DNA from: UBA4459 sp963776205
GTDB lineage: Bacteria > Bacteroidota > Bacteroidia > Bacteroidales > F082
NCBI GenBank assembly: GCA_963776205.1
Contig: CAVZLR010000004.1
Coordinates: 1,028,778 to 1,092,777, forward strand
DNA length: 64,000 nt
Direction: 5' to 3'
Both the position numbers and the translations under genes were made by a program. Positions 26,632-35,190 of the stretch are shown here, piece after piece. Each line of letters opens with the position of its first letter. Position 1 is the first letter of the stretch. The notes under the pieces were generated by a model, which did no database searches, was not told the DNA's origin, and was given only the letters and a program-made list of their open reading frames with translations.

Positions 26632-27121
26632 TCTTAAGCCATAGATCACGTGATCCATCTCCTTGCCATGGATGCAAATAGTATTAGGAAATAATCCCCA
26701 TTGCAAAAACCCTAACTTCTTTAACATTTCAATACTTGCCTTATTATCGGCATACAGAAAGCAACTAAATTTTTACACTTTATGTTGCTTGCAATGTTCA
26801 AGTAGCTTTTTCATATAAAGCCCTGGCAATACCTTTCCGGTGGAATGCATAATCAATATAATAGGTAATTTCGGCCAGGTGCGTAAACGCCTGCCTGCCT
26901 TTCCGGTACGGACTCAAACTCAACCAGCCTACTACATGGTAATCCATCTCGGCTACATATACCACATATTTTTCACCCAGGTGCTCCTGCAACCATTCGA
27001 GTCGGTCTTCGGGTTTAAAAGTTTCGAGAATGGCGGTGGCATTACCGGCTTCAATGGCCTGGTTCAGAATTTCCGTGATGCGAACATTATCTGTAAGATT
27101 GGCTTTTCTAATCTTCATCAT
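26608..27121 (-). pseudogene. GNAT N-acetyltransferase (phosphinothricin acetyltransferase-like), frameshifted
   Basis: The N-terminal 107 codons are intact (MMKIRKANLTDNVRITEILN to HRKGIARALYEKAT) and show the GNAT acetyl-CoA motif HRKGIARAL. Beyond 26798 the frame is lost. The remainder is readable in shifted frames as YMKKLLEHCKQHK, KNLVAF and LYADNKASIEMLKKLGF, ending at about 26608. At least three single-base shifts fall within about 60 bases. It starts four bases after the end of the racemase remnant, so the two formed an operon. Confidence 0.8.
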
Positions 27122-27124
27122 AAA

Positions 27125-27822
27125 TTAATCCTCCAACATAAAATCCACAATGGCTTCCGCGTGTATGTGCAGGGTATCAAACAAGTGGATTGAAGTATCT
27201 TTTTGTTTTACCAATAACGGAATTTCTGTACATCCCAAAATGATTCCTTCAGCACCTTCACTCACCAAACTTTTGTATGATCTCCAGAAAACGATTCCCG
27301 GTTTTGACTTTAAAAGTACTTTTTAATAATTCGGTATTGATGATGTCATTTATATAATTCCTGTCATTCAATTCCGGCACCAGGCAGTCAATTCCCTTCT
27401 TTTGTAAGTTTGGTTTTGTAAAAGTCAGATTCCATAGTTTTTTTAGTCCCTAATAATCCTACTTTTTTCATGCCGCGGCTTTTGATGACCGCTCCTGTAG
27501 CATCAGCAATATGCACAATCGGCAAATCAACTGACTTTGTATAAGTTCATCTACTGTAAAATGCAGGGTATTGGCGCATAAGAGCCAGTCCGTCCACACC
27601 CGCTTTTTCCAGGCTTTTCGCTGCATCAATCACCATCGTCAATACACCATCCAGATCTCCCTGCTTGTTAAATCTATCTATATCGCCATAATTCAGTGAG
27701 TATAAAATACATCTGGCGAAGTCCAATCCCCCTTGTCTTTCGTTGGTTATCTCATTGATCAGCCGGTAATATTCCACCGTAGAAACCCATCCGGTCCCTC
27801 CGATCATTCCTATTGTTTTCAT
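27125..27822 (-). pseudogene. Aspartate/glutamate racemase family protein, frameshifted
   Basis: The start is intact: MKTIGMIGGTGWVSTVEYYRLIN down to VIDAAKSLEKAGVDGLAL. After 27580 the frame is lost. The first catalytic Cys segment is readable in another frame as CANTLHFTVDELIQ, then DLPIVHIADATGAVIK. The second catalytic Cys segment reads LGCTEIPLLVKQKD, near 27200-27235. The last frame ends at 27125. At least three shifts are needed. The family interconverts L and D forms of Asp, Glu or related amino acids. Confidence 0.8.
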
Positions 27823-28055
27823 AAATTCATTTGATGAAATTGTAAATTTAATTTAAAATTATCATTATTTATATGTGAACGATTTCTCGTGTTAAGTACT
27901 GGTTAAATAATAATAGTTCATCAATTTTAATACTATAGGTCCTGCCCGCTCTCATATTGCACAGAGTAGATTCCCTGTTTTATACTTCTATAAATTACCT
28001 CTAATCAGCTATTTAGATTTATTATAAATATGGGGCGTGCCGCTAAAAACATCAT

Positions 28056-28125
28056 ATTAGATAGGCATTATCAGATTAAATAGTATTTACTTTGTGAAGT
28101 ATTATTTAATTAATGCTTATCTAAA
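28056..28125. promoter_or_regulatory. Spaced 15-base inverted repeat, candidate operator of the aminomutase cluster
   Basis: The gap 27823-28136 holds no gene. In it, ATTAGATAGGCATTA (28056-28070) and TAATGCTTATCTAAA (28111-28125) are inverted copies with two mismatches, centres 55 bases apart. Between them lies TTACTTTG, a near match to the -7 box (28087-28094). AGTATTTA also occurs at 28082 and 28125. This is the kind of paired site that a dimeric XRE repressor could bridge; the binding protein is inferred. Confidence 0.45.
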
Positions 28126-28136
28126 GTATTTAGAAT

Positions 28137-28691
28137 ATGCATAGAATGGGGGAACGAATCAGGGCTACAAGGGAAAACCTTGGAATTCAGGTCAATGATT
28201 TGGCTGCCTTAATTGGCGTTACACCTAGCCTGGTTTCGCAAATAGAACGGGCTAAAGCATTTCCATCAATCTTAACTTTAAAAAAAATTGCAGATGCCCT
28301 GCAAACTACGGTTGGCGATTTAATCGGAGAAAACGCAACTTTCGTTGCAAATCCATTCTTAAAAGCTAAAGATCGGAAGTTTGTTAAGAAAAATAAAAAC
28401 GGAACCCGTCTGTACTTATTATCGCAACACGATCCGACCAAACAAATGGATCCATTTATCCTAAAATTCAGCAAGAATTCCGACTCATCGGATATTATGA
28501 CAACAGCCAATCCAAGGCAGGAATTCTGCTACGTGTTAAAAGGACGTTTTAAAGCTATTTTGAATACAACAGAATATGAATTGAAAGAAGGGGACAGCTT
28601 TTACTTTAACTCATCACAGTATTATTTATTCACAAATATTGGAGATGACAAAGCTGAACTTTTATGGGTTGTTAATCAAATGAAAATATAA
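28137..28691 (+). CDS. XRE-family regulator with C-terminal cupin domain
   Basis: The 184-residue protein has an N-terminal helix-turn-helix (residues about 6-62: ERIRATRENLGIQVNDLAALIGVTPSLVSQIERAKAFPS) and a C-terminal cupin_2 domain (about 105-182: EFCYVLKGRFKAIL, YELKEGDSFYFNSSQYYLFTN). This layout is shared with PuuR and other regulators that bind small amine or amino-acid ligands. It starts 13 bases before the aminomutase gene, so it very likely controls that cluster in response to its substrate or a product. Confidence 0.92.
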   Translation: MHRMGERIRATRENLGIQVNDLAALIGVTPSLVSQIERAKAFPSILTLKKIADALQTTVGDLIGENATFVANPFLKAKDRKFVKKNKNGTRLYLLSQHDPTKQMDPFILKFSKNSDSSDIMTTANPRQEFCYVLKGRFKAILNTTEYELKEGDSFYFNSSQYYLFTNIGDDKAELLWVVNQMKI

Positions 28692-28703
28692 TAAATTCTA
28701 CAA

Positions 28704-30293
28704 ATGAAAGCAGAAGATTTAGCCACAGATTCGATGACTGCTAAACAGCCGCCATCTTTGGATCAAATGATTGAACACTACCAATATCCTGATGAAGTAA
28801 AAGAGTCTATTGAAAAAGAAAATCTTTTACCCTTTGGTTTGGTAAACCGATTGCACAAATGTTATCCGAAACATTCAGGTTTTTTCAGGAATGATAAAAT
28901 CCTGTTTACTGGTAAGACATATTACTCAGGCCTTGAAGGATTCCGTGAAATTATTGACGTGTTAGAAAAAAACAAGATTGACATCGGGTATATTAAAGAG
29001 CGAGAGTTTTTCATTGAAGTGTATCGTTTTTTAGCTACAAAACATGCTCTCAACATGATCGATTGGGAAAAATATGAAAAAGACTCCATTTTTCAATTGG
29101 TTTTCCCTCAACCGAATATGATCAATAAGAAAGATGTGCAGATATATATAGCTGCAACATCGGATGAAGAAAGAAAGATTATTGTTGAAGAATACCAGAA
29201 AAAAACCAATCCACATGATGGGAAGCAAAAATTGAATAAACCATTTTTTGTGAATAGCGAGGGCCAGATGGAAATTTTACAAGGTGTCCAGCACAAATAC
29301 CCGCCAGTTGAATTGGTATTTGATAAAAGCACTCAAAATTGCTTTGCCTTTTGCACTTATTGTTTCCGACACGCACAGGTGAGAGGTGATGAAGATATGT
29401 TCGTTCAGGAAGATATTAGCCAGGTACATGAATACCTTAAAAAACACAAAGAAGTGAGTGACCTACTGATAACCGGTGGAGATGCCGGATATATCACACC
29501 AGAAAGAATGGAGCAATATGTGTTGCCAATTATAGAAGATCCTGACTTAATTCACATTAAAACCATCCGTTTTGGCTCAAGGGTTTTAACCTTTCATCCG
29601 GAATACCTTTTAACTCCAAGATATAAAAATATGATGGAAATGTTGCAAAAGGCTGTTGACAGTGGAATTCAGGTGTTATGGATTTCTCATTTTTCAACAC
29701 CGCGAGAGTTGCTCAACCCGAGCACTGTGGCAGCAATTCGTCGTTTAAAAAATCATGGCATCGCATTGAAGAGCCAAAGCCCGATCATGAACCACATCAG
29801 TTTATTTGAAGATCCTAACGGCAAGGTTGACATAGACCGTTCTGCTCAAAACTGGATTGACCTGGGAAATATTTTAGCCATGGTAGGTGTTGGATTCCAT
29901 TCGATGTATTGTGCAAGACCCACCGGCGAACACCACTATTTTACCGCGCCTTTGGCTGATATCAATAAAATATTCAGCAAGGTATACAGGTCACTGGCAT
30001 CCATCAATCGTCCGTCGCGTTACATAACCATGACCTCTTCCGGTGGAAAAACATCACTCATTGGAACGGCAGAAATCAATGGAGAGACAGTTTTTGCACT
30101 CAAATTTAATGAAGCCAGAAATATGAAATGGATGGACAAGGTTTTCTTTGGCAAGTATGATGAAAAAGAAAACACAATAGAAAAGTTGAAGCCAATCGAA
30201 GGAAATAAACATTTTTACGAAAACGAACTTGCTGAAATTGAGCAAAAGCTAGAAGATGCTTTTATCAAAGAAATCAAAAAATCTGAGGCATAA
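28704..30293 (+). CDS. KamA-family radical SAM amino acid 2,3-aminomutase, predicted acidic substrate
   Basis: The 529-residue enzyme has the radical SAM cluster Cys213-x3-Cys217-x2-Cys220 (CFAFCTYC), R222 matching the carboxylate-binding Arg134 of clostridial lysine 2,3-aminomutase, and K449 in SSGGKT matching the PLP lysine K337. Where that enzyme has Asp293 and Asp330 to hold the lysine side-chain amine, this one has R405 (MYCARPTG) and T442. From memory, glutamate 2,3-aminomutase has Lys and Asn there, so an acidic substrate is inferred. An N-terminal extension of about 100 residues and a C-terminal helical tail make it longer than the classical enzyme. It is followed after one base by the CoA-transferase A gene. 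Confidence 0.85.
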   Translation: MKAEDLATDSMTAKQPPSLDQMIEHYQYPDEVKESIEKENLLPFGLVNRLHKCYPKHSGFFRNDKILFTGKTYYSGLEGFREIIDVLEKNKIDIGYIKEREFFIEVYRFLATKHALNMIDWEKYEKDSIFQLVFPQPNMINKKDVQIYIAATSDEERKIIVEEYQKKTNPHDGKQKLNKPFFVNSEGQMEILQGVQHKYPPVELVFDKSTQNCFAFCTYCFRHAQVRGDEDMFVQEDISQVHEYLKKHKEVSDLLITGGDAGYITPERMEQYVLPIIEDPDLIHIKTIRFGSRVLTFHPEYLLTPRYKNMMEMLQKAVDSGIQVLWISHFSTPRELLNPSTVAAIRRLKNHGIALKSQSPIMNHISLFEDPNGKVDIDRSAQNWIDLGNILAMVGVGFHSMYCARPTGEHHYFTAPLADINKIFSKVYRSLASINRPSRYITMTSSGGKTSLIGTAEINGETVFALKFNEARNMKWMDKVFFGKYDEKENTIEKLKPIEGNKHFYENELAEIEQKLEDAFIKEIKKSEA

Positions 30294-30295
30294 TG

Positions 30296-31009
30296 ATAAA
30301 CAAAATAGTCAAATCACCCAAAGATGCAGTTGCCGATATTTTTGATGGGGCAACGGTAATGATCAGCGGTTTCGGCGAAGCCGGAAGCCCAATCGAACTG
30401 ATCCATGCTTTGATAGATAAGGGTGCCAAAAACTTAACAGTGGTTAGCAACAACGCGGGAAGCGGTAATGTTGGCCTGGCTGCCCTCATTGAAAACAAGC
30501 AGGTTAAAAAAATCATCTGCTCTTTTCCCCGGACTGTTATATCAGTTGTTTTTCCCGAGATGTATCGTAATGGCGAAATTGAACTGGAACTGGTACCTCA
30601 GGGGACCCTGGCTGAAAGGATCAGGGCTGCCGGAGCAGGCATTCCTGCATTTTACACACCAGCAACAGTAAATACACCCCTAGCTGAAGGCAAGGAAACA
30701 AAGGTTTTTGATGGTATAACCTACGTGCTGGAACATGCAATTAAAGCAGATTTCTCATTGGTTAAATGCCATGCTGCCGATAAGTATGGCAACCTGATCT
30801 ATAACAAAACAGCAAGAAATTTTGGACCTGTAATGTGCATGGCCGCCAAAACTTCCATTGTTCAGGCAAGAAAAATTCTTGATGTTGGACAAATAGACCC
30901 TGAGTGTGTTGTCACACCAGGAATTTTTGTAAAAAGAGTTGTTGAAATTTCAAATCCTGCCGATGAATCAGTATTGGTAGCCGAAAAAAGGAGGTACCCA
31001 TGGAATTAA
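30296..31009 (+). CDS. 3-oxoacid CoA-transferase, alpha subunit (PcaI-like)
   Basis: This 237- to 238-residue subunit has VMISGFGEAGSPIELI, the glycine-rich VVSNNAGSGNVGLAAL (about 50-65), IELELVPQGTLAERIRAAGAGI and KTARNFGPVMCMAAKTSIVQ. All of these match PcaI-type 3-oxoadipate CoA-transferases more closely than AtoD, judged from memory. With the next gene it should transfer CoA from succinyl-CoA or acetyl-CoA to a 3-oxo acid. The ATG at 30293 overlaps the aminomutase stop (TAATG); the alternate count given here begins one codon in. It overlaps the beta-subunit gene by 10 bases. Confidence 0.88.
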   Translation: MNKIVKSPKDAVADIFDGATVMISGFGEAGSPIELIHALIDKGAKNLTVVSNNAGSGNVGLAALIENKQVKKIICSFPRTVISVVFPEMYRNGEIELELVPQGTLAERIRAAGAGIPAFYTPATVNTPLAEGKETKVFDGITYVLEHAIKADFSLVKCHAADKYGNLIYNKTARNFGPVMCMAAKTSIVQARKILDVGQIDPECVVTPGIFVKRVVEISNPADESVLVAEKRRYPWN

Positions 31010-31659
31010 AAGATAAAATTGGATGGAGCATTCAGGATATGGCTCAGAAAGTAGCAATGGACATACATGATGGCGCCTATGTTAACCTTGGAATTGGAAT
31101 TCCGGAAATGGTTGCGGGTTTTATTCCTGAAGGAAGAGAAGTAATTTATCATACCGAAAATGGATTGCTTGGCATGGGCAAAATAGCCGAAGCTGGATCT
31201 GAAGATTTTGAACTGGTAAATGCTGGAAAAAAATATGTAACAGCAATTCCCGGCGCCGCTTATTTTCATCATGCCGACAGTTTTGCCATGATTCGTGGGG
31301 GTCATATAGATATTTGTGTCCTAGGTGCCTACCAGGTTTCTGAAGAAGGCGACCTTGCCAACTGGTCTACCGGCGATGCTGATGCCATTCCTGCTGTGGG
31401 TGGAGCGATGGATTTGGTAGCTGGCGTTAAAACTATTTTTGTGATTACGCAGCACAATACCAAAAGCGGCGAGCCAAAAATTGTTAAACAATGTTCCTAT
31501 CCCCTTACAGGCAAGAAAGTCGTGAGCAGGATTTATACCAATCTGGCAATTATCGATGTAGTTGATGGTAAATTGATTGTGAAAGAAATGGCACCCGGAA
31601 TTACTTTCGATTATTTACAGGAAAGAACTGAAGCTACGATTTATCATTACGGCAAGTAA
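31000..31659 (+). CDS. 3-oxoacid CoA-transferase, beta subunit (PcaJ-like)
   Basis: The 219-residue subunit carries the catalytic Glu53 in HTENGLLGMG, which forms the glutamyl-CoA intermediate. It also has GAYVNLGIGIP, FHHADSFAMIRGGHIDICVLGAYQVSEEGDLANW and the IPAVGGAMDL segment, as in PcaJ. It starts inside the alpha-subunit gene and ends 20 bases before the aminotransferase gene. The substrate is inferred to be a dicarboxylic 3-oxo acid from similarity to 3-oxoadipate CoA-transferase. Confidence 0.9.
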   Translation: MELKDKIGWSIQDMAQKVAMDIHDGAYVNLGIGIPEMVAGFIPEGREVIYHTENGLLGMGKIAEAGSEDFELVNAGKKYVTAIPGAAYFHHADSFAMIRGGHIDICVLGAYQVSEEGDLANWSTGDADAIPAVGGAMDLVAGVKTIFVITQHNTKSGEPKIVKQCSYPLTGKKVVSRIYTNLAIIDVVDGKLIVKEMAPGITFDYLQERTEATIYHYGK

Positions 31660-31679
31660 ACAAACACAATAGTGCGCAT

Positions 31680-33023
31680 ATGAGCAATTATAACGTAAAC
31701 AGAACAAATAGTCAGAACCTTTATAAAAGAGCCAAAGAGGTATTGACTGGTGGTGTGAGTCGGAATACCATTTTCCGAAGACCACACCCTTTTTACACAG
31801 CAACGGCTCTTGGAAGTTATGTAACTGACATTGACGGAACTGAACGTGTAGATTTTGCCAATAATATGGCGTCTCTGATACACGGTCACTCACACCCAGC
31901 CATAGTAGAGGCAGTGATAGACCAAATGCGAAAAGGTACCGCATACACCCTGGGTACGAAAATTGAAATTGAGTTTGGGGAATTATTGGTTAAAAGGAAT
32001 TATAATTTCGAAAAAATTCGCTTTGTTAACTCCGGTACAGAGGCTGTGATGTCGATGATTAAAGCTGCCCGAGCTTATACAGGCCGTGCAAAAATTGCCA
32101 AAGCTGAAGGAGCATATCATGGAACCTATGATTTTGCAGAGATCAGCCAGATCGCCAGCCCTGCTAACTGGGGAGATATTGACAGTCCCAATTCAGTACC
32201 TGTTGCCTACGGCACTCCGGATTGCGTTAAGAAGGATGTAATCGTATTTCCTTACAACGACACTGAACGAACTTTAAAACTGCTTGAAGAAAATAAGGAA
32301 GATTTGGCCTGCGTATTGATTGACCCTATATCGCACCGTATTGGAATGTTCCCTGTTGAAGAAAGCTTTTTAATGGCTATTCATAAATGGACGAGAAAAA
32401 ACAAAGTTCTGTTGGTATTTGATGAGGTAGTTACGTATCGTGTAAGCTATAATGGCGCACAGTCAAAATATCCCATCCGCCCTGATCTAACTGCTTTGGG
32501 AAAAATTATTGGAGGAGGCTTCCCGGTTGGGGCCATTGCCGGTAACGATGATATAATGAGTGTGTTTGACCCTACCCGCAGAATATTAAAGCAACCGCAT
32601 TCAGGTACCTTCTCTGCCAACCCAATAACTATGGTGGCTGGAAAAACTGCGATGGAACTTTTCGACAGCCAGGCTGTAAAGGAAATTAATCATATGACAG
32701 CTATTGCCAAAAAGCAAATCAAAGAGGCTATAAAGGAAGCTGATGTTCCTGTTAAAATTACAGGTGCCGGGTCAATGTTTAGGCTCCACCTCAGACATAA
32801 AGCCCCCACAAACTACCGTGAAACTTATCAGGATAAAGAAGAAAGAAAACTCATAGTTGATTTTCTGGATTACATGTTCCTCAAAGAAAACATTATGATG
32901 ATTAACACCTTTGCCTGCATGTTTGCTACCACCATTACCCAGCGTGAGGTGGACAAGTTGACAGATGCTTTGTTTAATGGTTTTAAAAAGTACAAAGCCA
33001 GAATCGAAAGTTTTGCAAAATAA
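31680..33023 (+). CDS. Class III aminotransferase, glutamate-1-semialdehyde-aminomutase-like, candidate beta-amino acid transaminase
   Basis: The 447-residue PLP enzyme has RFVNSGTEAVMSMIKAARAYTGR, D248 in LLVFDEVVTYR and the PLP lysine K275 in LTALGKIIGGGFPVGAIAG. The overall sequence resembles HemL-type enzymes. Known beta-amino acid transaminases such as the beta-phenylalanine aminotransferases belong to this same branch (established knowledge). In this cluster it would convert the beta-amino acid made by the aminomutase to a 3-oxo acid. It is unlikely to be HemL itself because of its context. It is followed by the thiolase gene after 68 bases. Confidence 0.85.
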   Translation: MSNYNVNRTNSQNLYKRAKEVLTGGVSRNTIFRRPHPFYTATALGSYVTDIDGTERVDFANNMASLIHGHSHPAIVEAVIDQMRKGTAYTLGTKIEIEFGELLVKRNYNFEKIRFVNSGTEAVMSMIKAARAYTGRAKIAKAEGAYHGTYDFAEISQIASPANWGDIDSPNSVPVAYGTPDCVKKDVIVFPYNDTERTLKLLEENKEDLACVLIDPISHRIGMFPVEESFLMAIHKWTRKNKVLLVFDEVVTYRVSYNGAQSKYPIRPDLTALGKIIGGGFPVGAIAGNDDIMSVFDPTRRILKQPHSGTFSANPITMVAGKTAMELFDSQAVKEINHMTAIAKKQIKEAIKEADVPVKITGAGSMFRLHLRHKAPTNYRETYQDKEERKLIVDFLDYMFLKENIMMINTFACMFATTITQREVDKLTDALFNGFKKYKARIESFAK

Positions 33024-33091
33024 TGAACATAACGGGTTAAGAATCTCAACATAGTTGAAATAGAAATTACATTTCAAACAAAAACAGAAAT

Positions 33092-34294
33092 ATGAAAACC
33101 GTATATATTTGTGATGCCATCCGCACACCGGTCGGAAAATATGCAGGAGCCCTTTCTTCGGTAAGAGCTGACGATTTAGCAGCAATTCCTTTACGCGTAT
33201 TAATAGAACGAAACCCGGGAATCGACTGGCTGGATGTCGACGACGTGATAATGGGATGCGCCAACCAGGCAGGTGAAGATAACCGAAATGTGGCCCGAAT
33301 GGCACTTTTACTTGCTGGTTATTCCGATACAATTCCGGGAGCAACTGTAAACCGTTTGTGCGGTTCGGGTATGGATGCCATTGGCACGGCAGCAAGGGCC
33401 ATCAAAGCCGGTGAAGCAAACCTGATAATTGCCGGTGGCGTCGAAAGTATGTCGAGGGCTCCTTTTGTAATGGGGAAAGCTACTGAGGCATTCTCAAGGG
33501 CTGCAGAAGTATATGATACGACTATTGGCTGGCGTTTTATCAATAAAAAACTAAATGCGCAATATGGCACCGAATCGATGATTGAAACTGCCGAAAATAT
33601 TGCAACAGATTTCAATATCAGTCGTGAAGCGCAGGATAGTTTTGCCCAACACAGCCAGGAGAAAGCTGCTGAGGCACAAAAGAATGGTAGCCTCGCCAAG
33701 GAAATCACCCCTGTTGAAATACATGGGAGAAAAGGTGCCATTACAGTTATTGATACCGATGAACATCCCAGGTTGAGCTCACTGGAAAAACTCGCCTCAT
33801 TAAAGCCCATCACACATGCAAACGGCACCATCACAGCTGGTAATGCTTCGGGTGTAAATGATGGGGCAGCAGCATTGATTATTGCCTCTGAAGAAGCGGT
33901 TAAAAAATATAATTTAACGCCAAAGGCGAAAATCCTTGGTATGCAGGCTGCCGGTGTTCCTCCCCGCATCATGGGAATGGGGCCGGTTCCGGCGACAAAT
34001 AAACTTCTAAGCCGTTTAGGCTTAAAGCTGGACAAAATTGATATTATCGAACTGAATGAAGCCTTTGCTGCACAGTCGCTTGGTTGTATGCTCGAACTCG
34101 GGCTGGATGTTGACGATCCAAGAGTTAATCCACTTGGAGGGGCAATTGCACTTGGTCATCCTTTGGGCATGAGCGGTGCCAGGATTGTAACTTCAGCTTA
34201 TTACCAATTGCAACAGTCAACTGCAAAAAAAGCACTTTGTACAATGTGTATTGGTGTTGGCCAGGGAATAGCAGTGGTTTTGGAAAAAGTCTAA
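33092..34294 (+). CDS. Thiolase, PcaF-like (3-oxoadipyl-CoA thiolase type)
   Basis: The 400-residue enzyme has the thiolase catalytic set: Cys90 in TVNRLCGSGMDA, His356 in GGAIALGHPLGMSGAR and Cys386 in TMCIGVGQG. Long stretches, such as the GCANQAGEDNRNVARMALLLAG segment and the EDTTIGWRFIN-like segment, are characteristic of PcaF 3-oxoadipyl-CoA thiolases rather than biosynthetic AtoB types (from memory). It would cleave the 3-oxoacyl-CoA into acetyl-CoA and a shortened acyl-CoA. It closes the cluster. Confidence 0.9.
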   Translation: MKTVYICDAIRTPVGKYAGALSSVRADDLAAIPLRVLIERNPGIDWLDVDDVIMGCANQAGEDNRNVARMALLLAGYSDTIPGATVNRLCGSGMDAIGTAARAIKAGEANLIIAGGVESMSRAPFVMGKATEAFSRAAEVYDTTIGWRFINKKLNAQYGTESMIETAENIATDFNISREAQDSFAQHSQEKAAEAQKNGSLAKEITPVEIHGRKGAITVIDTDEHPRLSSLEKLASLKPITHANGTITAGNASGVNDGAAALIIASEEAVKKYNLTPKAKILGMQAAGVPPRIMGMGPVPATNKLLSRLGLKLDKIDIIELNEAFAAQSLGCMLELGLDVDDPRVNPLGGAIALGHPLGMSGARIVTSAYYQLQQSTAKKALCTMCIGVGQGIAVVLEKV

Positions 34295-34321
34295 CAATCG
34301 ACAAGTCACCATATTAATTCA

Positions 34322-34329
34322 TAACTTTG
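34322..34329 (+). promoter_or_regulatory. -7 box (TAACTTTG) of the BadF-like kinase gene
   Basis: TAACTTTG is an exact TAnnTTTG match 18 bases before the ATG at 34348. It indicates that the kinase gene has its own promoter and is not simply the last gene of the aminomutase cluster. Confidence 0.45.
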
Positions 34330-34347
34330 TGTTCAATATAAGAACTC

Positions 34348-35190
34348 ATGACACTGTTAATCGACAGCGGATCTACTAATACCAATTTTATTTTACTTGA
34401 TAACGAGGGTAATTTTGAGGAATTTTCATGCAAGGGGTTTAATCCTTATTATTATAACAAGAGCGATTTTTATGACCTGCTTCGCAATGAATTGTACTTT
34501 AAAGTAAAAGGTAAAGGTATCCGGCAGATTTTTTATTATGGTTCGGGATGTTCTTCAGACTCAAATTGCGAATTGGTTGAAACAACGCTGATGAGATTTT
34601 TCCCCTCGGCAGATATCCAGGTGGAGCATGATTTGTTTGGTGCTGCAATTGCGCTTTTTGGTCATAAAAGAGGTATCGCATGTATTCTGGGAACAGGTTC
34701 CAATTCATGTCTTTGGGATGGGGAACGTATTATTGAAAGTGTGCCTTCTTTAGGGTATATGTTGGGCGATGAAGGCAGTGGTACTTATCTGGGTAAAATT
34801 CTCCTGACTGCCATTTTATCGGATGAAGCAAATCCTGAAATCTCCAGGTTATTTTACCGGGAATATAAACTTAGTTTTTCAGCTACACTTGAAAGAATTT
34901 ATAAGGAGACCAATCCTAATCTCTTTTTTTCGAGTTTAAGTGAGTTTGCAAAAAAACATATTGACCATCCCTGGTGTCGAGATATAGTCAAACAGAATTT
35001 TACAGATTTCGTTGACAAACAGGTTTCAAAATATTCTACCTGCCAAACCTCACCGGTATCATTTATCGGTTCAGTAGCTTTTCATTTCCAGGATTTACTG
35101 GAGGAAGTGCTTGATGCCAATAATATTACTTTCGGAAAAGTAATGAGAAACCCAATGGAAGGCCTTATAGAATACCACCTAAATACTTGA
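34348..35190 (+). CDS. BadF/BadG/BcrA/BcrD ATPase-type sugar kinase
   Basis: The 280-residue protein has the actin/hexokinase ATPase fold: phosphate-1 loop LLIDSGSTNTNFILLD, the GIACILGTGSNSCLWDG phosphate-2 segment, and GYMLGDEGSGTYLGK. Bacteroidota homologues are usually annotated as N-acetylglucosamine kinase-like. No substrate can be assigned, and no N-acetylmuramate or glucosamine genes are adjacent. Its 3' end overlaps the convergent miaA by 26 bases. Confidence 0.85.
   Translation: MTLLIDSGSTNTNFILLDNEGNFEEFSCKGFNPYYYNKSDFYDLLRNELYFKVKGKGIRQIFYYGSGCSSDSNCELVETTLMRFFPSADIQVEHDLFGAAIALFGHKRGIACILGTGSNSCLWDGERIIESVPSLGYMLGDEGSGTYLGKILLTAILSDEANPEISRLFYREYKLSFSATLERIYKETNPNLFFSSLSEFAKKHIDHPWCRDIVKQNFTDFVDKQVSKYSTCQTSPVSFIGSVAFHFQDLLEEVLDANNITFGKVMRNPMEGLIEYHLNT

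Noticed and set aside
31680..33023. HemL (glutamate-1-semialdehyde aminomutase) of heme synthesis
   Set aside because: The similarity is to the wider class III branch. The gene sits between CoA-transferase and thiolase genes with no heme genes nearby.
33319..34035. 238-codon open frame on the minus strand inside the thiolase gene
   Set aside because: It is the antisense shadow of a conserved gene with Ala/Gly-rich codons.
28704..34294. Classical lysine fermentation cluster
   Set aside because: KamDE, Kdd, Kce and Kal are all missing, and the aminomutase lacks both lysine-binding Asp residues.
30293..34294. Aromatic degradation by the beta-ketoadipate pathway, suggested by PcaI, PcaJ and PcaF-like genes
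   Set aside because: No pcaGH, pcaB, pcaC or pcaD genes are present, and the genes are combined with an aminomutase and an aminotransferase.
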